Positions 48,247 to 57,379 of a stretch of DNA of 64,000 bases are shown in pieces. The first letter of the stretch is position 1. Each line of letters begins with the position of its first letter. The position numbers and the translations under genes were made by a program. The notes below the pieces were generated by a model. That model saw nothing but the letters and a program-made list of their open reading frames with translations. It did not search any database and had not been told where the DNA came from. Origin of the DNA: Rhizobium sp. 16-449-1b. Lineage in GTDB: Bacteria; Pseudomonadota; Alphaproteobacteria; Rhizobiales; Rhizobiaceae. The stretch spans positions 186,001 through 250,000 of the forward strand of contig NZ_JAGHMH010000007.1 in NCBI RefSeq assembly GCF_017741935.1, in the 5' to 3' direction.

Positions 48247-49062
48247 ATGGCCCAGAAGATCGACGAAGAGGCACTCGCGGAAGCCTATAACCGCGCATTG
48301 GCGCTGGAAAAGGCCGGCGACGTCGATGCCGCCGTGAAGGCCTATGAAGAAGTGCTTGCGATCGATCCGGACGATCACGGCGGCGCGGCTGTGCGCATCG
48401 CCGCCATGGGCCGCGGCGAGACGCCGGCGAAGGCACCGGACGCCTATGTCGAGACCCTCTTCGACCAGCACGCCGAAGTCTTCGAGGACGTTCTCGTCGA
48501 GCAGCTCGGCTATCACGTCCCTATGCTGGTGCGCCAGCGCCTTCAGGCGCTGAACCTCGGCCCCTTCAAGCGCCTGCTTGATCTCGGCTGCGGCACCGGG
48601 CTGACCGGCGGCACGCTGCGCGATCTCTGCGAAGAGATGACCGGCATCGACCTCTCGGAAAACATGGTCGAGATCGCCCATGAGAAGGACCTCTACGAGA
48701 CCCTGTTCGTCGCCGAGGTCGAGGACTTCCTCGACGACAACGACGAAGAGCCCTTCGACATCATCACCGCCACCGACGTCCTGCCCTATCTGGGCGGCCT
48801 CGAGCCCCTGTTCTTCGGCGCTGCCGAAAACCTGACACCGGGCGGCCTCTTCATCTTCTCCTCGGAAACCCTGCCCGCCGAAAAGCTAGCCGGCCGCGCC
48901 TACATGGTCGGCCCGCACCAGCGCTTCGCGCATTCCGAGGCCTACGTCCGCGAACGCCTCGACGCCACCGGCTTCGAGCTGATCGAGATCACCAACATCA
49001 ACGTCCGCATGGAAGAAGGCCAGCCGACGCCGGGGCATCTGGTGATCGCGAAGCTCCGCTAA
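48247..49062 (+). CDS. Class I SAM-dependent methyltransferase with N-terminal TPR-like part
   Basis: A 271-residue protein. An N-terminal TPR-like helix pair (AEAYNRALALEKAGDVDAAVKAYEEVLAIDP, about 10-41) precedes a Rossmann methyltransferase domain with motif I LLDLGCGTGLTG (110-121), DLSENM and a ubiE/COQ5-like middle. The substrate is unknown. The TPR suggests a protein partner or protein substrate. The ATG is preceded by a weak GGTGAGC-type site. It ends about 95 bases before the GST gene. Confidence 0.9.
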   Translation: MAQKIDEEALAEAYNRALALEKAGDVDAAVKAYEEVLAIDPDDHGGAAVRIAAMGRGETPAKAPDAYVETLFDQHAEVFEDVLVEQLGYHVPMLVRQRLQALNLGPFKRLLDLGCGTGLTGGTLRDLCEEMTGIDLSENMVEIAHEKDLYETLFVAEVEDFLDDNDEEPFDIITATDVLPYLGGLEPLFFGAAENLTPGGLFIFSSETLPAEKLAGRAYMVGPHQRFAHSEAYVRERLDATGFELIEITNINVRMEEGQPTPGHLVIAKLR

Positions 49063-49157
49063 AGTACCCGCACGCGGATAATAGCTTGCCGCTTACATGA
49101 CGACATGCTGATATCGCGCCATTCGACATCCCGGAATGGCGCGAAGGATCCGTTCTC

Positions 49158-49844
49158 ATGACACTCGTCCTGCATCAGCATCCGCTTGCCTCCTTCTGCC
49201 ACAAGGTGCTGATCGCGCTTTACGAAAGCGGCACGCCATTCGAGCGCGTGCTCGTCAATCTCGGCGACGAAGCCTCGCGCACGGCCTTTCTGGCACTCTC
49301 GCCGCTCGGCAAGATGCCGGCGCTCGAGGACAAGGGCCTTGGCCGGACCGTGTTCGAGACCTCCATCATCATCGAGTATCTCCACCGCTATCATCCCGGC
49401 AGCGCGCGGCTGATCCCAGAGGATTTCGACGCGGCGCTGGATGTGCGTTTATGGGATCGCTTCTTCGATCACTACGTTCAGGAACCGATGCAGCAGATCG
49501 TCAGCGAGCGCATGCGCGCCGATGGGAGCGAGGCCAGAGCAGAAGAAGCCCGGCAGGCGCTGAAACGCGCCTATGCCGTGATTGAGGACCAGCTTGCGGC
49601 CGACGGCTGGATCACGGGAGAGAGTTTCACCATGGCCGATTGCGCCGCCGCACCCGGCCTGTTCTACGCCGAGACGCTGGTGCCTTACGGCAGCGACGTC
49701 CCGAAGCTTGCAGCCTATCATCAGCGCCTGATGGAGCGCCCGTCGGTGGCCAGGGTGCTTGAGGAAGCCATGCCCTATTTCAAGTATTATCCCTACAAGG
49801 AAAACCTGCCCGCCCGCTTCAGGCCCACCGACGCCGAAGCTTGA
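49158..49844 (+). CDS. Glutathione S-transferase family protein
   Basis: A 228-residue GST: N-terminal thioredoxin domain with the active-site region PLASFCHKVLIAL (Ser12/Cys14 are catalytic candidates), SPLGKMPALED and the FETSIIIEYLHRY glutathione-binding loop near 66-78, then an all-helical domain. It probably detoxifies electrophiles or reduces them. Convergent with the sulfonate operon; an inverted repeat CGGTCAC / GTGACCG overlaps the end of ssuB. Confidence 0.93.
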   Translation: MTLVLHQHPLASFCHKVLIALYESGTPFERVLVNLGDEASRTAFLALSPLGKMPALEDKGLGRTVFETSIIIEYLHRYHPGSARLIPEDFDAALDVRLWDRFFDHYVQEPMQQIVSERMRADGSEARAEEARQALKRAYAVIEDQLAADGWITGESFTMADCAAAPGLFYAETLVPYGSDVPKLAAYHQRLMERPSVARVLEEAMPYFKYYPYKENLPARFRPTDAEA

Positions 49845-49873
49845 GGCCCAGCCTGAAGCATGACGGTCACCGA

Positions 49874-50692
49874 TCAGTGACCGCCATCCGTTCCAAGAAT
49901 GGCCGACAGCAGCCGACCCTCTAACTCCGCCAGATCAGCGTTGCCGTGACGGCGCGGATGCGGATGAGGAATGGCGAGGTCGAGCGACACCCTGCCCTCA
50001 TCGAGTACGATCACCCGGTCCGCCAGATGCACGGCCTCGCTGACATCATGCGTGACGAGCACGGCGGTGAAGCCAAGCTCCCGCCAGACCCGCGCCAGCA
50101 GTTCCTGCATGCTGATCCGGGTCAGCGCATCGAGCGCGCCCAGCGGCTCGTCCAGCGCCAAGACGCCCGGACGGCTCACCAGCGCACGGGCAAGCGCCAC
50201 GCGCTGCCGTTGTCCGCCCGAAAGCCGCGCCGGCCACTCGCCGGCCTTCTCCGCCAGCTGCACTTCCGAAAGCACGGCCTCGACCTCCCGCGCCGCCACC
50301 CGTCGCTCGACCTTGTCGCCAAGCCCGACCGCGACGTTATCGGCAACGCTCAACCAGGGCAGCAGCCTCGGCTCCTGGAAGACGATACGGGCATTGGCCT
50401 CGCCGCCGTCAGGCGTATCAAAGGTCAGTTCGCCCGACGTCGGCTCGTCCAGGCCCATGAGAGTGCGTAAAAGCGTGCTCTTGCCGCAGCCGCTCTTGCC
50501 GATCACGGCAACAAACTGCCCGGCCGGAATGTGCAGGTTGATCCCCCTGAGCACCCTGTTGGCGCCAAAGCTCTTTTCCAGCGCTTTCAGGGTGATCGCA
50601 GCGGCACCGCTGCGCGCCTGCCTATGTGTGTCATGCGTATATTCCGGCGCATCGGCAACGCCCTGGAAGCGCTCATGTGCGATGAGGGTCAT
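49874..50692 (-). CDS. ssuB: Aliphatic sulfonate ABC transporter ATP-binding protein
   Basis: A 272-residue ABC ATPase: Walker A IGKSGCGKST near 65-74, signature LSGGQRQRVALARAL near 166 and Walker B LALDEPLGALDA. It energises uptake of sulfonates. The ATG at 50692 follows AGGAG by 7 bases. It sits 10 bases after the ssuC stop, in the last position of the operon transcribed leftward. Confidence 0.93.
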   Translation of the reverse strand: MTLIAHERFQGVADAPEYTHDTHRQARSGAAAITLKALEKSFGANRVLRGINLHIPAGQFVAVIGKSGCGKSTLLRTLMGLDEPTSGELTFDTPDGGEANARIVFQEPRLLPWLSVADNVAVGLGDKVERRVAAREVEAVLSEVQLAEKAGEWPARLSGGQRQRVALARALVSRPGVLALDEPLGALDALTRISMQELLARVWRELGFTAVLVTHDVSEAVHLADRVIVLDEGRVSLDLAIPHPHPRRHGNADLAELEGRLLSAILGTDGGH

Positions 50693-50702
50693 GGCCTCTC
50701 TC

Positions 50703-51551
50703 CTACTTCTGATAGACCGGGTTCCACCTGAGCGCCCGGCGCTCAAGCGAACGGGCAACGACATCGGCGAGCTTGCCGAGAAGCGCATAGATGACGAGCG
50801 CCAGCACCACGACATCAGTCATCATGAACTCGCGGGCATTATTGGCCATGTGGCCGATCCCTGACGACGCGGCGATCGATTCCGAGACGATCAGCGTCAG
50901 CCACATGATGCCAAGCGCATAGCGCAGCCCGACGAAGATCGACGGAAGCGCGCCGGGAAAGACAACCTTTCGAAAAAGCGTCCAGTTGCTCATCCCATAA
51001 ACCCGGCCCATCTCGATCAGATCGCGATCGACATTGCGCACGCCGTGATAGGTATTGAGATAGACGGGAAACAACACGCCGAGCGACGTCAGGAACAGCT
51101 TCGATTCCTCGCCGATCCCAAACCACAGGATGACGAGCGGGATCATCGCCAGATGCGGAATGGTGCGCAGCATCTGCAGCGTCGTATCGGTCAGCTGTTC
51201 AGAGAGCTTGGAGACGCCATTGGCGATCCCCAGCAGGAAGCCAATCGCCCCACCAACGACGAGCCCGGCAAAGGCCCGACCGGCGCTGACGAGAATATCG
51301 TGCGGCAGCTGCCCTGAAAGCGTCGTCGACCAGAAGGCCACGGCGACATCGGCCGGCGACGGCATGATGCGCGACGAGATCCAGCCCAGCGAACAGCCGA
51401 GCTGCCATGCCGCGATGATGGCAAGCGGCACCAGATAGGGCAGCAACCGGTCGCGCCCCGGCACCGGCAGGCGAAAGCCTCGCTTCTGTGCCGTCCTGCC
51501 CGCTGTCCGCTCCGTCAGCGCGCGGCCGATCGGCGTATCGAATGTCGACAT
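50703..51551 (-). CDS. ssuC: Aliphatic sulfonate ABC transporter permease
   Basis: A 282-residue permease with about six membrane helices and the EAA loop GRVYGMSNWTLFRKVVFPGALPSIFVGLRYALG near 178-210. MAMIPLVILWFG is typical of the NitT/TauT family. It forms the membrane channel for SsuA and SsuB. The ATG follows AGGAA by 7 bases. Confidence 0.93.
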   Translation of the reverse strand: MSTFDTPIGRALTERTAGRTAQKRGFRLPVPGRDRLLPYLVPLAIIAAWQLGCSLGWISSRIMPSPADVAVAFWSTTLSGQLPHDILVSAGRAFAGLVVGGAIGFLLGIANGVSKLSEQLTDTTLQMLRTIPHLAMIPLVILWFGIGEESKLFLTSLGVLFPVYLNTYHGVRNVDRDLIEMGRVYGMSNWTLFRKVVFPGALPSIFVGLRYALGIMWLTLIVSESIAASSGIGHMANNAREFMMTDVVVLALVIYALLGKLADVVARSLERRALRWNPVYQK

Positions 51552-51657
51552 CGAGTTCTTCCTCGCCTCTGTGTCGCCACGGCCTCAAGCCCGCTGGCAG
51601 ACATGCATGCGTTCATTGAAGCGCCACCCACGCATGGTCGACAGCGCATCCGTTCGA

Positions 51658-52833
51658 TCAGGATCCGGAGACCACCTTCAGATTGCCGCCATGGCTACCG
51701 CCGCCGAAGACCTGGCGCTTGCCAAAGTCGCTGTCGAAACCGTGGCGCTGCTCCTTGCGGGTAATACCGAGTTCAGGGAACAGCAGTTCGGCCACGCGAT
51801 AGGCTTCTTCCAGATGCGGGTAGCCGGAGCCGATCACCGTATCGATGCCGACATCCTGATATTCGCGCAGCCGCGCGGCCACCGTCTTCGGCGAGCCGAC
51901 CAGAGCCGTGCCGGCGCCGGCGCGCACCAGCCCGACGCCCGCCCAGAGGTTGGGCGACACTTCGAGCTTGTCACGACGGCCGCCATGCAGCGCCGCCATG
52001 CGCTTCTGGCCGACGGAATCGGACTCGTTGACGAAGCGCTGCTGCGCCTCCTGGATCGTCTCGTCGTCGAGCTTGGAGATCAGCCGGTCGGCCGCCGCCC
52101 AGGCCTCTTCGTCGGTTTCGCGAACGATGAAATGCAGGCGGATGCCGAAGCTGACCTCGCGGCCCTTCTCGGCAGCCGCCGCACGCACCTTCTGAACCTT
52201 TTCCGCCACCTGCGCCGGCGGCTCGCCCCATGTCAGGTACTTGTCGACCCGGCCGACCGAGAAATCGATACCGGCATCCGAGGAGCCACCGAAATAGAGC
52301 GGCGGGCGCGGGTTCTGCACGGAGGGGAAGCCGAGGCGCGCATTGGTCGCCTTGATGTACTTGCCGTCATAGCTGGCGACACCCTTCTCCAGCAGTTCCT
52401 CGAACACCGTGAAGAACTCATCGGCATGGGCGTAGCGTTCATCATGCGCCAGCGTGATGCCGTCGCCGGCAAGCTCGCCGGGACTGCCGCCCACGACGAT
52501 GTTGAGCAGCAGCCGCCCGTTCGAGATGCGGTCGAGCGTTGTCGTCAACCGCGCGTAATAAGCGGGCGATGCCGTGCCGGGGCGGATGGCCACCAGGAAC
52601 TGGAGCTTCTCCGTCTTGGTCGCAAGTGCCGCCGCCGTCACGAAGGATTCCTCGCAGGAGACCCCGGTGGGAAGAAGCACGCCGGAATAGCCGAGACGGT
52701 CGGCCGCCTGCGCAATCTGCGTGAGATAATCGAACTCCGGCGCGCGGTTCAGATCGTTGGAGCCGAGATAGGCACCGTCACCCGATGTCGGGATGAACCA
52801 GAGAAAATTGATGGGATCGTGCTTGCTACTCAT
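51658..52833 (-). CDS. ssuD: FMNH2-dependent alkanesulfonate monooxygenase
   Basis: A 391-residue luciferase-like TIM barrel that cleaves alkanesulfonates to aldehyde and sulfite using FMNH2 and oxygen. Family features: [60 protein letters not shown] and the [14 protein letters not shown] loop. No ssuE reductase gene is next to it, so FMNH2 must come from elsewhere. Its place between ssuA and ssuC supports the assignment. Confidence 0.95.
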   Translation of the reverse strand: MSSKHDPINFLWFIPTSGDGAYLGSNDLNRAPEFDYLTQIAQAADRLGYSGVLLPTGVSCEESFVTAAALATKTEKLQFLVAIRPGTASPAYYARLTTTLDRISNGRLLLNIVVGGSPGELAGDGITLAHDERYAHADEFFTVFEELLEKGVASYDGKYIKATNARLGFPSVQNPRPPLYFGGSSDAGIDFSVGRVDKYLTWGEPPAQVAEKVQKVRAAAAEKGREVSFGIRLHFIVRETDEEAWAAADRLISKLDDETIQEAQQRFVNESDSVGQKRMAALHGGRRDKLEVSPNLWAGVGLVRAGAGTALVGSPKTVAARLREYQDVGIDTVIGSGYPHLEEAYRVAELLFPELGITRKEQRHGFDSDFGKRQVFGGGSHGGNLKVVSGS

Positions 52834-52865
52834 GGAAATGATCCTCTTGATCTCGAAAATTCGGG

Positions 52866-53828
52866 TCAGCTTGCGGGATGCCAGACGATGTCGCTGACGG
52901 TCAGTTGCTTCGGCACGACGCCGAGCTTGAAGAAATCGTCGGCAAGCGCCTGCTGGTAGGTGAGTGCTTCATCCGGAACGAGCGAGACCTTGCCGAGATC
53001 GGCCTGGCTACGCGTCAGTGTCACACGGGTGATATCGGCGGGAACGCCGGTGATTTCGGCCAGTGTCTTCACGGTCCCGTCGAGGTCCGCCTGCGCCGCC
53101 GCGCCGACCTTGGCGAGTTCATCGATCACATCGGCAATGACGTCGGGATGCGCTTCGGTGAAGGTACCGTTGCCGAGGAAGTAGCCCCAGTTGTCGAGCA
53201 GGCCCTCGGATGTGGTGACCACGCGCGTCTGCGGATCGGCCTCGGCCACGGCGAAGAACGGATCCCAGATCGCCCAGGCGTCGATCGCCCCGTTCTTGAA
53301 GGCAGCACCCGCATCGGGCGGCGGCAGGTCGATTTCGGTGATATCGGAAAGCTGGAGTCCCGCTTTCGCGAGCACCTTCAGCGCGAAGTTATGAGCACTA
53401 GAGCCGCGCTTGTAGGCGACCTTCTTGCCCTTGAGGTCCTCGATCGTCTGGATCGGCGAATCCTTGTGGACCAGCAATCCATGAAACGCCGCCGGCCCGC
53501 GATAGGCGCCGACATAAAGCAGATCGCCGCCGGCGGCCTGTGCGAAGAGTGGCGGCACGTCACCGGTCACGCCGAAATCCAGCGCGTCGGCGCCAACAGC
53601 TTCAAGCAGTGGCGGCCCTGAGGTGAATTCGTTCCACTCGACGGTCACGCCCTTGGTGGCCAGCCGCTTTTCCAATGCTCCGGTGCGCCGCGCCAAGGCC
53701 AGCACACCGAATTTCTGCCAGCCAATTCTGAGCGTCGTTTCAGCGGCTTTTGCCGTCCGCACCTGCGGCAAAATCGTGGTCGCGGCAGCGGCTCCCAAAA
53801 GGCCGAATGTCTGTCTGCGGGTGAACAT
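52866..53828 (-). CDS. ssuA: Sulfonate ABC transporter substrate-binding protein, copy 1
   Basis: A 320-residue periplasmic NitT/TauT-type binding protein. The signal sequence begins [16 protein letters not shown] with a twin-Arg pair, and the mature part begins near [45 protein letters not shown] binds the sulfonate. It is close kin to the second copy 195 bases upstream; the two share most of the mature sequence. It starts at 53828, after GGAG. A shared operator-like site lies 68-87 bases before its start. Confidence 0.92.
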   Translation of the reverse strand: MFTRRQTFGLLGAAAATTILPQVRTAKAAETTLRIGWQKFGVLALARRTGALEKRLATKGVTVEWNEFTSGPPLLEAVGADALDFGVTGDVPPLFAQAAGGDLLYVGAYRGPAAFHGLLVHKDSPIQTIEDLKGKKVAYKRGSSAHNFALKVLAKAGLQLSDITEIDLPPPDAGAAFKNGAIDAWAIWDPFFAVAEADPQTRVVTTSEGLLDNWGYFLGNGTFTEAHPDVIADVIDELAKVGAAAQADLDGTVKTLAEITGVPADITRVTLTRSQADLGKVSLVPDEALTYQQALADDFFKLGVVPKQLTVSDIVWHPAS

Positions 53829-53895
53829 GCTGGGCTCTCTCCTCATGGCCGCGCTTTGCGCTCTCAGGCCGTTTTCATGAGGCAATGATTTCATA

Positions 53896-53915
53896 GACTA
53901 CCAATTAGATCGACA
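53896..53915. promoter_or_regulatory. Shared operator-like site upstream of ssuA copy 1
   Basis: Inverted repeat GACTA-N5-TAGAT (53896-53910) with the 13-base block AATTAGATCGACA (53903-53915), which is also found upstream of ssuA copy 2. The T-N11-A form suits a LysR-type regulator such as CysB or Cbl. Regulator identity is inferred. Confidence 0.5.
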
Positions 53916-54022
53916 TTATAAATTTTCTAGTCGAAACCAATGTGGGGAATAATTTTCCATATTCGCGGCACGAACCAACAGCCCGTGCCGCGACGTTACG
54001 ACGCCCGATTTCGCCTCGGTGA

Positions 54023-54988
54023 TCAGCTTGCCTTCGGGCGCCAGACGATATCGCCGGTCTTCAGCTGCTTTGGTACGATGCCGAGATTGTAGAACTCGTC
54101 GGCCAGCGCCTGCTGGTATGCGGCCGCATCGTCGCTGATCGTCGACACGCCGCCGAGATCGGCGCCCGCACGCGTTAGCGTCACGCGGGTGATATCGACG
54201 GGAACGCCGGTAATCTCGGAAAGCTCCTTGATCGTATCGTCGAGCTTGCCCTGCGCGGACCGGCCGACCTTGGCGAGTTCATCGATGACATCGCTGACGA
54301 CCTGGCCATTGGCATCGGTGAAACCGGCATTGGCGAGGAAGTAGCTGTAGGACGGCACGATCCCCTCGGCGGTGGACAGGATGCGCGTCTGCGGATCGGC
54401 CTCGACGATGGCGAGATAGGGATCCCAGATCGACCAGGCGTCAATGCTGCCGTTCTTGAAGGCCGCCGCCGCGTCCGGCGGAGACAGATCGATCGGCTCG
54501 ACATCGTCAATCTTGAGGCCGGCCTTGCGGAGTATCTTGACAGTCACGTTATGGGCGCTCGATCCGCGCTTGAAGGCGACCTTCTTGCCCTTCAGGTCTT
54601 CGACCGTCTTGATATCGGAATCCTTGCGAACGACGATCGCCGAACCTGCGGCACTGCCGCGATAGGTGCCGACATAATAGAGCTGACCGCCGGCGGCCTG
54701 TGCGAATAGCGGCGGCACATCGCCCGTCGCCCCGAAATCGAGCGCGCCGGCCCCCAGCGCTTCCAGCAGCGGCGGCCCCGAGGTGAATTCGGACCAGCTC
54801 ACTGTAATGCCCTTGTCGGCAAGCCGCTTCTCCAGCGCCCCTCTGCGCTTGGCGAGCGCCAGCACGCCGTTCTTCTGCCAGCCGATGCGAAACTCGTTGG
54901 CGGCGGCGCGCGCCGGCCGGATGGCGGGCAGTATGGCGGTTGCGGCCGCGGCCCCAAGAAGACCCAGTGTTTGTCGACGAGAAATCAT
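54023..54988 (-). CDS. ssuA: Sulfonate ABC transporter substrate-binding protein, copy 2
   Basis: A 321-residue paralogue of copy 1: same signal type ([17 protein letters not shown]), same core ([34 protein letters not shown]) and similar end. The proteins differ at scattered positions, including YVGTYRGSAAGSAIVV versus [16 protein letters not shown], which lines the probable ligand pocket, so they may bind different sulfonates. It is the promoter-proximal gene of the operon. The ATG follows GGGGA. Confidence 0.92.
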   Translation of the reverse strand: MISRRQTLGLLGAAAATAILPAIRPARAAANEFRIGWQKNGVLALAKRRGALEKRLADKGITVSWSEFTSGPPLLEALGAGALDFGATGDVPPLFAQAAGGQLYYVGTYRGSAAGSAIVVRKDSDIKTVEDLKGKKVAFKRGSSAHNVTVKILRKAGLKIDDVEPIDLSPPDAAAAFKNGSIDAWSIWDPYLAIVEADPQTRILSTAEGIVPSYSYFLANAGFTDANGQVVSDVIDELAKVGRSAQGKLDDTIKELSEITGVPVDITRVTLTRAGADLGGVSTISDDAAAYQQALADEFYNLGIVPKQLKTGDIVWRPKAS

Positions 54989-55066
54989 AGCTGTCCCCTT
55001 TCGATCAGCGTGTTTCGGATCCGATCTCCGAAGCCGCTGTGTTTGCGATGGGGAAATTCTGCTGAA

Positions 55067-55086
55067 ATCTATAAATTAGATCGACA
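55067..55086. promoter_or_regulatory. Shared operator-like site upstream of ssuA copy 2
   Basis: A perfect inverted repeat ATCTA-N5-TAGAT (55067-55081) and the block AATTAGATCGACA (55074-55086), identical over 13 bases to that before ssuA copy 1. It lies 79-98 bases before the start, nearly the same distance as at the other copy. Confidence 0.5.
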
Positions 55087-55248
55087 ATTATGTTTGTGAT
55101 TTTCGGCCCACTCGAAATTATCCTGACCTGATTTCAGTCCTTGAGCGGAATTTTGTTCCAAGCCGAACGTCGCGCATCATTTCGGCGGCTTTTCGCCCCG
55201 CCCTATTTGGGCTACTCCTCATGCCGGCATTCATGAAAGGATAGGTAC

Positions 55249-56118
55249 ATGGCAAAAGTCGCATTCATCGGTCTCGGCGTCATGGGTTTTCCCATGGCAG
55301 GTCATCTGAAGGTGAAAGGCGGCCATGATGTCACTGTCTATAACCGCACCGCCGCCAAGGCGGCCGCCTGGGCCGAGAAATTCGGTGGCAAGTCGGCCCC
55401 GACGCCGGCCGAAGCCGCCCGCGACGCCGATTTCGTCTTCACCTGCGTCGGCAATGACGACGATCTCCGCTCGGTGACCTCAGGCAAGGACGGCGTTCTG
55501 CAGACGATGAAAGCGGGCGCGATCCTGATCGACAACACCACCGCCAGCGCCGATGTCGCCCGCGAACTCTACGCCGCCGCCAAGGAAAAGGGCGTAGGCT
55601 TCATCGACGCTCCTGTATCGGGCGGCCAGGCCGGCGCCGAGAATGGCGTGCTGACTGTCATGTGCGGTGCCGAGGACGCCGTCTATGAGAAGGCCAAGCC
55701 TGTGATCGACGCATTCGCCCGCATGGTCGGGCTGATGGGCGCGCCGGGTGCCGGACAGCTCACCAAGATGATCAACCAGATCTGCATCGCCGGCATCGTC
55801 CAGGGTCTCGCCGAGGGTATCCATTTCGGCAAGCGCGCCGGTCTTGATATCGAGAAGGTCGTCGACGTCATCTCCAAGGGTGCCGCCGGCTCCTGGCAGA
55901 TGGAAAACCGCCACAAGACCATGAACGAAGGCAAGTACGACTTCGGCTTCGCCATCGACTGGATGCGCAAGGATCTCGGCATCGTTCTGGACGAAGCCCG
56001 CCACAACGGCGCCAAGCTGCCCCTCACCGCCCTCGTCGATCAGTTCTACGGCGACGTCCAGGCCATGGGCGGCAATCGTTGGGACACGTCCTCGCTGCTC
56101 GCCCGCCTCGAAAAATGA
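55249..56118 (+). CDS. NAD(P)-dependent beta-hydroxyacid dehydrogenase
   Basis: A 289-residue member of the 3-hydroxyisobutyrate dehydrogenase/tartronate-semialdehyde reductase family. The Rossmann motif is GLGVMG near 8-13, the substrate-binding motif is DAPVSGGQAG near 120-129, and the catalytic Lys173 sits in GQLTKMINQ. The exact substrate is uncertain. It follows GAAAGG. Its stop overlaps the start of the AlkD-like gene by 4 bases (ATGA). Confidence 0.92.
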   Translation: MAKVAFIGLGVMGFPMAGHLKVKGGHDVTVYNRTAAKAAAWAEKFGGKSAPTPAEAARDADFVFTCVGNDDDLRSVTSGKDGVLQTMKAGAILIDNTTASADVARELYAAAKEKGVGFIDAPVSGGQAGAENGVLTVMCGAEDAVYEKAKPVIDAFARMVGLMGAPGAGQLTKMINQICIAGIVQGLAEGIHFGKRAGLDIEKVVDVISKGAAGSWQMENRHKTMNEGKYDFGFAIDWMRKDLGIVLDEARHNGAKLPLTALVDQFYGDVQAMGGNRWDTSSLLARLEK

Positions 56119-56822
56119 TCGGCCCCTCCTCCAGCGCAGCGGAGCTGATCGCGCATCTGCGCACGTTGCGCTCGGAGGAAGCGATATCAGGAATGCGCCG
56201 TTTCGGCATCGTGACCGATACGGCGCTCGGTATCTCCAACCCGGTCATGCAGGCGATCGCCCGCACGGTGAAGAAAGACCACGCGCGGGCGTTGGCACTG
56301 TGGAAAAGCGATATCAGGGAAGCGCGCCTGCTCGCGCTTTACACGGCCGACCCGAAGCAGCTGACGGAGACACAAGCCCGAAAATGGGCCGACGACTTCT
56401 GCTCCTGGGAGATCGTCGATACCGCGGCCGACCTCTTCGTCAAGGCAAGGCTGCTCTCGCTGATCCCGGATATGGCGGCTGATGATCGAGAGTTCGTCCG
56501 CCGCACCGCCTTTGCGATGATCGCCAGCGCCGCCGTTCACATGAAGACGGAGCCGGACGAAACGCTGATCGGCTTCCTGCCGCTCATCGAACGCCACGCC
56601 ACCGATCCGCGCAACTTCGTGCGCAAGGCCGTCAACTGGGCGCTCCGCAACATCGGCAAGCGCAACCAGCATTGCCACGCCCTTGCGTTGACGCTGGCGG
56701 AACGGCTGGCCGCCGACGCGGACAAGACCGCCCGATGGATCGGCAAGGATGCTGCAAGAGAACTGACGAGCGAGAAAATTCTCGCCCGCGTTCAAAAGAA
56801 AGGCTCGGTCCTCTCGGGCTGA
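56115..56822 (+). CDS. DNA alkylation repair protein (AlkD-like)
   Basis: A 235-residue all-helical HEAT-repeat-type protein of the AlkD family: MRRFGIVTDTALGISNPVMQAIART, WKSDIREARLLALY, WADDFCSWEIVDTAADLF and FVRKAVNWALRNIGKRN. AlkD enzymes excise bulky alkylated bases without flipping them out. The ATG at 56115 overlaps the dehydrogenase stop, so the start is fixed by coupling. Convergent with the lrp gene. Confidence 0.9.
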   Translation: MIGPSSSAAELIAHLRTLRSEEAISGMRRFGIVTDTALGISNPVMQAIARTVKKDHARALALWKSDIREARLLALYTADPKQLTETQARKWADDFCSWEIVDTAADLFVKARLLSLIPDMAADDREFVRRTAFAMIASAAVHMKTEPDETLIGFLPLIERHATDPRNFVRKAVNWALRNIGKRNQHCHALALTLAERLAADADKTARWIGKDAARELTSEKILARVQKKGSVLSG

Positions 56823-56824
56823 AC

Positions 56825-57313
56825 TCAGTCCTCGTTGGACTTCGAGTTGTCGAGGATCATGTAGTCGAGCGGCAGCTGCGTCGAATACTTGATCTGCTCC
56901 ATCGCGAAAGCCGAGGAGACGTCGCGGATTTCGATCTTGGCAATCATCCGCTTGTAGAAGGCGTCATAGGCCGCGATATCGGGCACGACGACGCGCAGCA
57001 GGTAATCCACGTCGCCGCTCATGCGGTAGAACTCGACGACTTCAGGGAATTCCGCCACCACTTCCGAAAACCGCCGCAGCCATTCGATCGAATGCGTGGC
57101 GGTGCGGATGGAGACGAAAACCGTGACTTTGGTGTTGACCTTCTCGGGATCGAGAATGGCCACACGGCGCTTGATGACGCCGTCTTCTTCCATTTTCTGG
57201 ATACGACGCCAGCAAGGGGTCGTGGAAAGGCCGACCTTTTTTGCGAGATCGGCAACCGCCAATGTGGAATCTTCCTGCAAAAGGCGCAGAATCTTGCGGT
57301 CTAGACGGTCCAT
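56825..57313 (-). CDS. Lrp/AsnC family transcriptional regulator
   Basis: A 162-residue regulator: N-terminal winged HTH (LDRKILRLLQEDSTLAVADLAKKVGLSTTPCWRRIQKMEEDGVI, about 4-48) and C-terminal RAM ligand-binding domain with GDVDYLLRVVVPDIAAYDAF. It probably senses an amino acid. The ATG at 57313 is preferred to the GTG three codons upstream, since AGGGG is 8 bases away. The neighbouring target is unknown; it converges on the AlkD-like gene. Confidence 0.95.
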   Translation of the reverse strand: MDRLDRKILRLLQEDSTLAVADLAKKVGLSTTPCWRRIQKMEEDGVIKRRVAILDPEKVNTKVTVFVSIRTATHSIEWLRRFSEVVAEFPEVVEFYRMSGDVDYLLRVVVPDIAAYDAFYKRMIAKIEIRDVSSAFAMEQIKYSTQLPLDYMILDNSKSNED

Positions 57314-57379
57314 TTGCCCCACCCCTACGAATTATTTTCTATGTATAGCGTGATTCCGGCCAGTTGAAAGAAATTTGTT

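Noticed and set aside
49864..49883. CGGTCAC / GTGACCG hairpin at the ssuB end as a terminator.
   Set aside because: It includes the ssuB stop codon and has no T tract, so termination is not supported.
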